Source: JBDIVL01 sp039794405 (GTDB taxonomy: Bacteria; Planctomycetota; Brocadiia; Brocadiales; Brocadiaceae). From it: a stretch of DNA of 23,144 bases. Location: assembly GCA_039794405.1 (NCBI GenBank), contig JBDIVL010000058.1, positions 1 to 23,144 on the forward strand. Direction: 5' to 3'. Under the pieces are notes generated by a model that searched no databases, was not told the DNA's origin, and saw only the letters and a program-made list of their open reading frames with translations. A program made the position numbers and the translations under genes. Positions 13,520 through 19,498 of this stretch are shown here, in pieces (within the stretch, counting starts at the first letter, position 1; each line of letters opens with the position of its first letter).

Positions 13520-13541
13520 AATTCCTTATAGGTTCAGTGAA
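13520..13541 (-). repeat. Solitary degenerate CRISPR repeat
   Basis: 20 of 22 positions match the core of the array repeat (AATTCCTTATAGG identical, then TCA and TGAA with two changes); both outer ends have drifted. It is in the same orientation as the array but 13 kb away and alone. A further 11-nt identity to the reverse-complement repeat (TTTCATTGAGC) lies at 13427-13437 on the opposite strand. It could be a leftover of an old array or a repeat-like part of a crRNA-like regulatory RNA; the sequence does not decide. Confidence 0.6.
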
Positions 13542-13620
13542 TAGAAAACTAAGTCTCGACATTACCTCATGAGCAGTATCAATTATTTTACTTACTTAGT
13601 ATTGTTTGGATCTAATAATT

Positions 13621-13716
13621 ATGAGTATGAGAACAATAAAAAGAAATGACATGGAAACAATAGCTAAAATAAATGTTTTGTCGTTTGGTTCCAAAGTTAT
13701 CACTTCCTTTACATAG
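13621..13716 (+). pseudogene. Possible N-terminal remnant of a GNAT acetyltransferase
   Basis: A 31-codon frame reads MSMRTIKRNDMETIAKINVL followed by SFGSKVITSFT and a stop. The pattern of R-x-I/K, D-M-x-x-I-A and SFG resembles the first strand and helix of GNAT acetyltransferases, and nothing follows. There is no good ribosome-binding site. The resemblance is short and could be chance. Confidence 0.3.
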
Positions 13717-13738
13717 ATTAAGGTGTTATTCCAGAAAG

Positions 13739-13771
13739 CCCCGTGTTGGTTCAATCGTCCACGATTGAACC
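13739..13771. repeat. Palindromic repeat, copy 4 (identical to copy 1)
   Basis: This is a 33-nt exact copy of 13203-13235. Here the palindrome extends to TTGGTTCAATCGT and its complement (13746-13773). Confidence 0.85.
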
Positions 13772-13857
13772 AACCCGAATAAGATCGAATGAAAATCTGC
13801 CTATAACAGATAGTGAATTCGCTTCGTTGAATCCACTATACTCAGTAATTTGCTTCT

Positions 13858-13890
13858 CATTCGTGCTTATTCGTGTCCATTTGTGGCTAA
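13858..13890 (+). repeat. Dispersed ATTCGTG-type repeat, copy 2
   Basis: CATTCGTGCTTATTCGTG, then TCCATTTGTGGCTAA. It ends 4 nt before the stop of the nucleotidyltransferase gene on the minus strand. See copies at 4553-4585 and 15071-15103. Confidence 0.65.
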
Positions 13891-13894
13891 ACCA

Positions 13895-14458
13895 CTACTC
13901 CTTTATTCGTCTTACTATTGCATCCCAAATATCGTGCAGTCCTAATTTATCTGCCCATTGAGTTATGTAGTTTGTATCTACTATGTCACCCGATATTTTT
14001 AGAATTCCGGTAATATCCCGGAGATGTTTTTCAGAACCACCTTGTCTATAGAAATCCATTTTTTTTATGATTACGTCTTCCGGAGAAGCAAAGTTTGCTT
14101 CCTGATCAGGAAATACTTTATTCCTTTTTTTCCGGGAAAATTCTGTTTTAGAAAACGGAGTTTCCTTTGTCAAAATGATATCTATCTTTAGTCCGGAAGC
14201 AGTATGAATAATGTTGAATTGGCCACGTCTTTTTATCTCCGTTTTTATCATATCCTTATCGCAATAAAATTCATTACCTGGAAAGAATTTAACAAAATCA
14301 TCAACCTGCTTTTCATGTAACTCTGCAACAATATCGATATCTCTTGTAAAACGGGGTTCTCCATAGTATGCAGTTGCATGAGAGCCAGTAATCATATATG
14401 GAATGTCCAGAGATTTGAATGCGTGGATAATCAGATGCATGAGTTCACTTTGTTCCAT
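13895..14458 (-). CDS. Nucleotidyltransferase-fold protein, probable TA-like effector
   Basis: The 187-aa protein has the nucleotidyltransferase signature YMITGSHATAYYGEPRFTRD followed by IDIVAEL (about 21-47), with G-S near 25-26 and the D-I-D pair near 40-42. A later acidic block, LKIDIILTKETPFSKTEFSRK, carries the likely third Asp. This places it with the AbiEii/DUF6036-like family of transferases. It overlaps the small gene upstream by 14 nt, a layout typical of toxin-antitoxin or paired regulatory modules. Which of the two acts as toxin is not visible. It is intact and lies between cas6 and the MNT/HEPN remnant. Confidence 0.75.
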   Translation of the reverse strand: MEQSELMHLIIHAFKSLDIPYMITGSHATAYYGEPRFTRDIDIVAELHEKQVDDFVKFFPGNEFYCDKDMIKTEIKRRGQFNIIHTASGLKIDIILTKETPFSKTEFSRKKRNKVFPDQEANFASPEDVIIKKMDFYRQGGSEKHLRDITGILKISGDIVDTNYITQWADKLGLHDIWDAIVRRIKE

Positions 14459-14660
14459 ATGTCACCCTTTTGACAATCTCTTTTTGAACCTGTTCTTGTG
14501 TCCATTCAGGATGTGTGCCCTTTAAATATGCTTCAAGACTCTGGTAAAAAAAGGTCCACGAATCCCAAACCATTTTTAAACGCTCCTGACCTGTTTTTTT
14601 CTTGAGTATTTCTGCAACCCTGTCGTCCACCACTTCAATTTGCCCTTTGTCTAGTCTCAT
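14445..14660 (-). CDS. Small partner protein of the nucleotidyltransferase (71 aa)
   Basis: The protein is acidic/basic and helical, beginning MRLDKGQIEVVDDRVAEILK and ending in HPEWTQEQVQKEIVKRVTYG. The same type of small protein (a variable start, a W-x-x-E/Q-x-V-x-x-E-x-x-x-R-x-x-x-G end) is, from memory, common upstream of nucleotidyltransferase genes in cyanobacteria and planctomycetes, but I know no function. A strong GGAGG lies 4 nt before the ATG. The last 14 nt overlap the transferase start, so translation is coupled. It is the likely antitoxin-side or accessory component; this is inference. Confidence 0.75.
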   Translation of the reverse strand: MRLDKGQIEVVDDRVAEILKKKTGQERLKMVWDSWTFFYQSLEAYLKGTHPEWTQEQVQKEIVKRVTYGTK

Positions 14661-14777
14661 AATACCTCCGCTTACATCAATCTACGATTACATGAAGACA
14701 AAGATTAAGCCGTTTAACCGTACATGATATTCCAAGCAACTTAAATCATTTAAGCCGACTCAAACGCCCAAACGTAT

Positions 14778-14793
14778 GGTTCAATCTGCAAGA
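14778..14793. repeat. Left half of palindromic repeat copy 5, split by the 14794-14985 element
   Basis: The left half GGTTCAATCTGCAAGA (14778-14793) and the right half ATCTGCAAGATTAAACC (14986-15002) rejoin, minus the 10-nt duplication, into a copy of the palindrome at 13347-13369. The upstream flank GCCCAAACGTAT is also shared with that copy. Confidence 0.8.
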
Positions 14794-14985
14794 CAATGTC
14801 ATTAAGTTAAGGATTGTTTGATTAAAACAACCCCTTTATCTCCATTTTCTAAGGGAAATTTCGTCAAGTCCCCCTTAACAAAGGGGGATTTAGGGGGTTG
14901 TGTGTTTTCCTGGCATTTTTACAACCCCCTTACCCCCTTTTCTAAGGGGGAATTTTAAAGCAGGTAGCTTAACTTAATGACATTG
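14794..14985. mobile_element. 192-bp non-autonomous inverted-repeat element (MITE) with 10-bp target duplication
   Basis: The ends are perfect 18-bp inverted repeats: CAATGTCATTAAGTTAAG at 14794-14811 and its complement at 14968-14985. The flanking sequence ATCTGCAAGA is duplicated at 14784-14793 and 14986-14995, the mark of transposition. The interior holds no gene. It is built of G-run/C-run inverted repeats (about 14871-14903 and 14924-14952) that would fold strongly. It landed inside a copy of the GGTTCAATC palindrome. A 10-bp duplication fits IS4-type transposases, but no transposase is present and the family is not proven. Confidence 0.92.
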
Positions 14986-15070
14986 ATCTGCAAGATTAAA
15001 CCAACCGAAGCAATTCAAACACAGATAAACCGGTTTATCCATGCCGCCCACACAAACCTCTACATATTCT

Positions 15071-15103
15071 TGTTCGTGATCATTCGTGTAAATTCGTGGT
15101 TAA
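15071..15103 (+). repeat. Dispersed ATTCGTG-type repeat, copy 3, overlapping the cas6 stop
   Basis: TGTTCGTGATCATTCGTG, then TAAATTCGTGGTTAA. The last bases contain the complement of the cas6 stop codon (15100-15102). The sequence after it, CCATCCCGTTTATCATGTTC, is also repeat-like (compare about 4637-4665), so repeat sequence encodes the final residues of Cas6. Confidence 0.5.
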
Positions 15104-15957
15104 TCAAAACCATCCCGTTTATCATGTTCATCCTTATTAATTTCCACATATCCACACCCCATACTGTTGTTCTGCCCAAACCCGCATTCAAGGCCAATAC
15201 GGATCAATGCCTCCGGACCCGCTACGGTAAAGGGCTGCAGTGTGCCTTTTATGTGGATGAATTTCCTGTCACCATCGAATCCTTTTTTATAGATGGTGAA
15301 ATGTTTTTCTGATTTTCCCTTCACAGGGTGGAACTCAAATTTTAATGGCGCTCCTCCCCAGGGTTTGCCATGGAGTGTTTCATACTTATGGAGAAGATTC
15401 CGGGAAAGAAACGTCTCAAAATCTTCGTCACCGGGAAATAGGTAAATATCGCGCTGACCGGCAGGCATGGGTTTTTTCACAAAGATGGGGGATTCCAAAG
15501 GCCTTAGACTTAAACGGCTTGTGCCGTTGAAACGACTCAAGTCATGGAGCAAGTCTGGAAGGGTTTCTATTCTGGAAATTGTGGCCTTTTGCCTCCCCAG
15601 GATAATCTCGCTTCCCTCCTGGAATATACCATCAATCAAGTGTTGAATGAAATTGTCGACAGGTGACGCAATCTGGAAGGAAAAGGTGAAGGGGTTGATT
15701 GGTGAGGCATGAAATGAAAAACCGCTTAGATTATGTGAACGGACTGTTTTTATCGGACCGTTGAATAGTATGCCCGAGAATACAAAAAGTTTAAACCGCT
15801 TGTCCTTTTTGTAGATGTAGCCCTGTTCATGCAGCCAGGATGAATAATCGGGATCGGATGTGGCGAGAAATTCATAAATTACCGCCTGTATCTGATGCTG
15901 GTAATTGTAGTCAATGATGCCTGGTTTTTCCGTTGAGAGGGTTATTTTTATCCTCAT
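15100..15957 (-). CDS. cas6: Cas6 crRNA-processing endoribonuclease
   Basis: The protein is 285 aa from the ATG at 15957, which gives the family-typical start MRIKITLSTEKPGIIDYNYQ; a TTG at 15972, preceded by AGGA, would add five residues. It carries the C-terminal Gly-rich loop IGLECGFGQNNSMGCGYVEI that marks Cas6, and an early His in the HQIQAVIYEFL helix as candidate catalytic residue. Cas6 cuts the repeat to leave the 8-nt handle (here ATTGAAAC). It is a lone gene about 4.4 kb upstream of cas3, separated by TA modules and repeats, and has its own candidate promoter. The last residues (KDEHDKRDGFD) come from repeat sequence, so the C-terminus may be a late extension. Confidence 0.93.
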   Translation of the reverse strand: MRIKITLSTEKPGIIDYNYQHQIQAVIYEFLATSDPDYSSWLHEQGYIYKKDKRFKLFVFSGILFNGPIKTVRSHNLSGFSFHASPINPFTFSFQIASPVDNFIQHLIDGIFQEGSEIILGRQKATISRIETLPDLLHDLSRFNGTSRLSLRPLESPIFVKKPMPAGQRDIYLFPGDEDFETFLSRNLLHKYETLHGKPWGGAPLKFEFHPVKGKSEKHFTIYKKGFDGDRKFIHIKGTLQPFTVAGPEALIRIGLECGFGQNNSMGCGYVEINKDEHDKRDGFD

Positions 15958-15991
15958 GATTTGTGGCACCAAAACTTCATCCTGGTTGACT

Positions 15992-16036
15992 CAACCGTTA
16001 CCGGTTGAAAAACCGATTTTCTCTTGAAGGTTTTTC
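15992..16036 (-). promoter_or_regulatory. Two hairpins in the presumed 5' UTR of cas6
   Basis: CAACCG/CGGTTG with a 4-nt loop (15992-16007) and GAAAAACC/GGTTTTTC (16007-16014 with 16029-16036) lie between the candidate cas6 promoter and its start. The two share base 16007 and so stack or compete. A role such as Cas6 binding or attenuation is speculative. Neither is followed by a T-run on the minus strand. Confidence 0.4.
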
Positions 16037-16060
16037 GCCTTCCTGGGATTATCAGCGGGT

Positions 16061-16089
16061 ATAATAGCAATTCCTTTTCTCTATATCAA
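16061..16089 (-). promoter_or_regulatory. Candidate sigma-70 promoter of cas6
   Basis: On the minus strand, TTGATA (16089-16084), a 17-nt spacer, then TATTAT (16066-16061). This gives a 5' UTR of roughly 95 nt before the cas6 ATG. Confidence 0.6.
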
Positions 16090-16245
16090 TAAAATATCTA
16101 TTCCATATCATAAAACTCCACAGGGGGCACATCAAAGTAAGTAAAAATGAGAATTCTTTAATTCCCTTGTAAATAACCATAAAATCAAAGAAAATAAAGA
16201 ACTATCAAAACGCAGAAAAAACATCTGAAATCCCTAAATAAATAA

Positions 16246-16274
16246 TTGACTAATATTTACAGGTATGATATAGT
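16246..16274 (+). promoter_or_regulatory. Candidate sigma-70 promoter of lolD-ilvE
   Basis: TTGACT (16246-16251), 17-nt spacer, TATAGT (16269-16274), upstream of lolD. It is divergent from the cas6 promoter in the same 350-bp interval; nothing else stands out in that interval. Confidence 0.6.
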
Positions 16275-16325
16275 TTCAAGTCAAAAAATTTATTGGGTTT
16301 GTATATTTACAATGGCCAGAATATC

Positions 16326-17024
16326 ATGTTCAGTACCGGCTTGTTACAAGCTGTAAACATATTTAAAGAATATAAAAGCGGTGAGCGCACGCTACCGGTC
16401 TTGCACGGAATTAATCTGTCCATTGAAAAGGGTGAAATCGTGGTAATCGTTGGGGCATCCGGGGCCGGAAAAAGCACACTGTTACATATCCTCGGTATCC
16501 TGGATTCGCCTACTTCTGGCTCTGTGTTCTATAAGGGAACAGATCTGACAAGGCTCGGCATGAAGAAACAGGCCGAAATGCGAAACCGTGTCTTTGGGTT
16601 TGTTTTCCAGTTTTATCACCTCTTGCCTGATTTTACTGCCCTGGAAAATGTTTTATTGCCAAGCTTAATCGGAAGTAATTTCATAAACTGGCGTGCAGTA
16701 CACCGGAAATCCACCGTGAAGGCAACCGCATTACTGGAAAGGGTCGGACTCGGAGACCGAATAACACATAAGCCCTCACAGCTTTCCGGTGGTGAAAGAC
16801 AACGGGTCGCGATTGTGCGTGCATTAATGAACGATCCGGAACTGCTGTTATGTGATGAGCCTACGGGTAACCTCGATACGAAAACAGGCAGTGAAATTAA
16901 GAGCCTGATATGGGACTTAAATAAAACAATGAATCAGACAATCGTTATCGTTACGCATGATGCAGAAATATCCAAACATGCCGCACGGGTTGTAAGGATT
17001 ATCGATGGATACATTCAAGAATAG
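16326..17024 (+). CDS. lolD: LolD-type ABC transporter ATP-binding protein
   Basis: The protein is 232 aa from the ATG at 16326. A TTG at 16293 would extend it by 11 residues that do not look like the family. Motifs: Walker A GASGAGKST (43-51), Q-loop in VFQFYHLLPDFTALENVLLP (Q95), signature LSGGE (153-157), Walker B LLLCDEPTGNLD (173-184), switch His 211. The Q-loop region and overall length fit LolD, the ATPase that with LolC/E pulls lipoproteins from the inner membrane to LolA. MacB-type ATPases are close relatives and the permease is not in the window. ilvE follows 24 nt later and is probably co-transcribed. Confidence 0.88.
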   Translation: MFSTGLLQAVNIFKEYKSGERTLPVLHGINLSIEKGEIVVIVGASGAGKSTLLHILGILDSPTSGSVFYKGTDLTRLGMKKQAEMRNRVFGFVFQFYHLLPDFTALENVLLPSLIGSNFINWRAVHRKSTVKATALLERVGLGDRITHKPSQLSGGERQRVAIVRALMNDPELLLCDEPTGNLDTKTGSEIKSLIWDLNKTMNQTIVIVTHDAEISKHAARVVRIIDGYIQE

Positions 17025-17048
17025 AAGAAAGGAGTAAAAGATATTGCA

Positions 17049-17912
17049 ATGGGATTGAAGGTTTATATAAATGGTCAAATAGTCCCTCAAGAGGAGGCAA
17101 AGATATCGGTTTTTGACCATGGATTACTTTACGGGGATGGGGTCTTTGAGGGGATACGCGCCTATCACGGAAAAATTTTTACGCTGGACGAGCACTTAGA
17201 CAGACTTTATGATTCCGCAACGGCGATCAAACTTAAGATACCCATTACAAAAGCTGAAATGGCGGATGCTATTAAAAAGACCATGGAGGCTAATAATCAG
17301 AAGGATTGTTATATCCGCCTTGTCGTTACCCGTGGGGTAGGAAAACTCGGGTTAGATCCTAATAAGTGCGCTACACCCCAGGTTATTATCATTACCGACA
17401 CTATCGAATTATACTCAAAGGCACTTTATGAGAACGGACTCGATGTCGTAACCGTCACAACAATCCGGAACCATTTTTCCGCCCTTGACCCAAAGATTAA
17501 GTCCCTCAATTACCTCAATAATATTCTGGCAAAGATTGAATCCCTGCAGGCAGGAGCCGGAGAGGCACTTATGCTGAACAAAGACGGTTATGTGGCAGAA
17601 TGTGCAGGGGATAATATCTTCATTTGCAGGAACAATACCCTTTCGACTCCTCCTGCAAGTGCTGGGATATTGATTGGCATTACCAGGAATGTTGTAATGG
17701 AACTCGCTGATAAGATGGGGATGCAGGTGAAAGAAGAGTTAATGACCCGGTACGATTTATACATTGCTGATGAATGTTTTTTGACGGGAACCGCCGCCGA
17801 AATTATTCCTGTCGTGAGAATTGACGGACGAACGATCGGTACCGGCAAACCCGGTAACATTACCCTTGAACTGCTTAAAAGATATCGTGACTTTACAAAA
17901 AATGGTTCTTAG
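17049..17912 (+). CDS. ilvE: Branched-chain amino acid aminotransferase
   Basis: The 287-aa class IV PLP aminotransferase carries out the last step of valine, leucine and isoleucine synthesis (2-oxo acid plus glutamate). Visible family features: FDHGLLYGDGVFEGIRAYHG (22-41), the PLP lysine K151 in DPKIKSLNYLNN, E185 in GYVAECAGDNIF, and LTGTAAEIIPV near the end. Length fits. GGAG lies 14 nt before the ATG, a longish spacing. Its last 4 nt overlap the end of lspA on the other strand, so the two operons converge with no room for a terminator. D-amino acid aminotransferase is a close alternative but the sequence favours IlvE. Confidence 0.93.
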   Translation: MGLKVYINGQIVPQEEAKISVFDHGLLYGDGVFEGIRAYHGKIFTLDEHLDRLYDSATAIKLKIPITKAEMADAIKKTMEANNQKDCYIRLVVTRGVGKLGLDPNKCATPQVIIITDTIELYSKALYENGLDVVTVTTIRNHFSALDPKIKSLNYLNNILAKIESLQAGAGEALMLNKDGYVAECAGDNIFICRNNTLSTPPASAGILIGITRNVVMELADKMGMQVKEELMTRYDLYIADECFLTGTAAEIIPVVRIDGRTIGTGKPGNITLELLKRYRDFTKNGS

Positions 17913-18385
17913 GCTGATTCTTTTGATTTAGACGGAAAGAATGAGGTAAAAACCATAACAGATATGCCAATACAGATAAGGCTATCAGCTATATTGAAAG
18001 TAGGCCAGTGATATGTATCCCCAATATGGAGGTCAATAAAGTCCCTTACAAACCCATACCAGATCCTATCCCATAAATTTCCTATAGCTCCGGCGAGGAT
18101 AAGCCCCAGTGCAACGCTTGATAAAAAGAAGTTTTTATCAGAAAAAATATGGATGCATAGGATTGCTATAATCGCTATGATTGAAAAAACAATAAAAATG
18201 TTTACTTTGCCGGGAAGCAATCCAAAAACAACACCCTCATTTGTGCTCTGTACAATATCGAGCAGTCCGGGAATAAGGGTTACCTTTTCAAACACATCCA
18301 ATCGGGAAAAGACAATCCATTTTGATACAATGTCGGCAACGGCACCACCCACAGTAGCGATAACAAACGAAGGCGTACTCCTCAT
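17909..18385 (-). CDS. lspA: Lipoprotein signal peptidase (signal peptidase II)
   Basis: The 158-aa inner-membrane aspartyl protease removes signal peptides from diacylated prolipoproteins. Four hydrophobic segments are evident. Conserved blocks: STNEGVVFGL (47-56), LAGAIGNLWDR (97-107), VRDFIDLH with catalytic D115, and FNIADS with catalytic D134. It begins 4 nt after the DksA-like gene and is surely co-transcribed with it. Together with lolD nearby it points to an outer-membrane lipoprotein pathway, though on the opposite strand. Confidence 0.95.
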   Translation of the reverse strand: MRSTPSFVIATVGGAVADIVSKWIVFSRLDVFEKVTLIPGLLDIVQSTNEGVVFGLLPGKVNIFIVFSIIAIIAILCIHIFSDKNFFLSSVALGLILAGAIGNLWDRIWYGFVRDFIDLHIGDTYHWPTFNIADSLICIGISVMVFTSFFPSKSKESA

Positions 18386-18389
18386 AAAT

Positions 18390-18773
18390 TTATTTTAAAA
18401 AGCTGTCAACCTCCTCTTCCCTTTGACAATCTATACAAAGCTTTGCATGGGGTACCGCCTTCAGACGCTCTTTATTTATCTTCTTTGCGCATAATTCGCA
18501 AATGCCAAAGGTGCCTTCCTCGATCTTTTCCAGAGCATGGTCTATATTGCGCACGCTTTCTTCTCCACTCTGAATGAGTTCAATCATAAGGTCCCTTTCG
18601 TAATTGTCTGTCCCCACATCTGCCATATGAATAGGAACATTAGACAGATCACCTGATGCATCTTGTCTAGATCTTTTTAATGCTTCTCCTTGCATTGAAT
18701 CTACCTTTCCGACGAGTCTCTCACGTAATGAAAGGAGTAACTTCTTAAATTGGGCATATTCTTCTTGTTTCAT
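18390..18773 (-). CDS. TraR/DksA-family zinc-finger protein
   Basis: The protein is 127 aa from the ATG at 18773, which has GGAGAG 6 nt upstream; longer starts to 18860 lack this. A long helical hairpin (about 5-80) precedes a C4 zinc finger, CELC, 17 residues, CIDC. The family binds the RNA polymerase secondary channel and tunes stringent-response promoters. The classical DksA tip motif is not clearly present, so it may be a DksA-like paralogue rather than DksA itself. It is the first gene of a two-gene unit with lspA. The region upstream (18774-18991) holds no gene. Confidence 0.87.
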   Translation of the reverse strand: MKQEEYAQFKKLLLSLRERLVGKVDSMQGEALKRSRQDASGDLSNVPIHMADVGTDNYERDLMIELIQSGEESVRNIDHALEKIEEGTFGICELCAKKINKERLKAVPHAKLCIDCQREEEVDSFLK

Positions 18774-18991
18774 TTTGCTCTCCATAATGAATTTACGAAA
18801 AATAACACTTTGAAAGTTGCCACAGTATTCTCCCCATGTATCGAATACGTCTTGAAACAATTTTGAAGGATTTATAAAAGATCACAACGTTCCCTGATTT
18901 AAATAATATAAGCGGAAATTCTCAAAAGTCTAGCATATATTAAAAATCTAGTCAATAAAATTTGAAACCGTCTCCTGGAGAATACTAAAAC

Positions 18992-19028
18992 AAAAAGGGA
19001 TAATATTTGAAAAATATTATCCCTTTTT
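18992..19028 (-). terminator. Intrinsic terminator (17-bp perfect stem)
   Basis: AAAAAGGGATAATATTT (18992-19008) and its exact complement (19012-19028) are separated by GAA; both strands end in a T-run, so it could work in both directions. It lies about 40 nt downstream of the small Cys-rich gene on the minus strand, which is its likeliest client, and would also insulate the DksA-like gene. Confidence 0.88.
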
Positions 19029-19069
19029 CATCTTATAAAATTTCTTAATATAGCGTGATACTGGAGTTT

Positions 19070-19261
19070 TTAACGTCCTTTCTTCCTCTCCTTCGTCTTT
19101 TCCGGAACGATATCGTTTATCTGCCAGTTTCTCTCGAAAGCAGTACAAGACTTGTAAGATACATCGCGCATGAGGATATTGCAAAAGGCAATTTTACTAT
19201 CCAAAATAATTGCATAATTACACCCAAAACAAATGCTCTTTTTGCTTTTTTTATTTTTCAT
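19070..19261 (-). CDS. Small Cys-rich protein of unknown function (63 aa)
   Basis: I do not recognise the family. The protein starts MKNKKSKKSICFGCNYAIIL and has four cysteines, C11, C14, C27 and C39, in the pattern C-x2-C-x12-C-x11-C within residues 11-39, followed by a charged tail rich in Lys and Arg. That spacing could bind zinc or an iron-sulfur cluster. Support that it is real: AAGGAG 9 nt before the ATG, and a strong intrinsic terminator just downstream on the same strand. It appears to be a single-gene unit. An overlapping plus-strand frame lacks these signals. Confidence 0.68.
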   Translation of the reverse strand: MKNKKSKKSICFGCNYAIILDSKIAFCNILMRDVSYKSCTAFERNWQINDIVPEKTKERKKGR

Positions 19262-19417
19262 CTACCCATACTCCTTCAAGGATTGTAGAGATATTCATTA
19301 CATAAACATAGTATATTAATGATATTGATATCTACAGGAGAAGTCAATGTAAAAACATCTGCGCTTGGGTCACGGTGATCAAGTATATTGATTTTGTATG
19401 AAAACGAGCAAAATTAG

Positions 19418-19445
19418 TTGCAAATTTTGTTCTTATGTGTAATAT
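19418..19445 (+). promoter_or_regulatory. Candidate promoter of the coiled-coil/TPR gene
   Basis: TTGCAA (19418-19423), 16-nt spacer, TAATAT (19440-19445), about 55 nt before the start codon. The rest of the interval from 19262 to 19417 shows no gene. Confidence 0.45.
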
Positions 19446-19498
19446 ACTTAAAGTTGGCGTAATAAACTATCTTCCACAATTGCTTAGGAGAGAACAAA

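Noticed and set aside
14977..15312. Plus-strand frame overlapping cas6
   Set aside because: It starts in the MITE end and runs antisense to well-supported cas6 codons.
17880..17930. Terminator between ilvE and lspA
   Set aside because: The two coding regions overlap by 4 nt and no hairpin with a T-run is visible at the junction.
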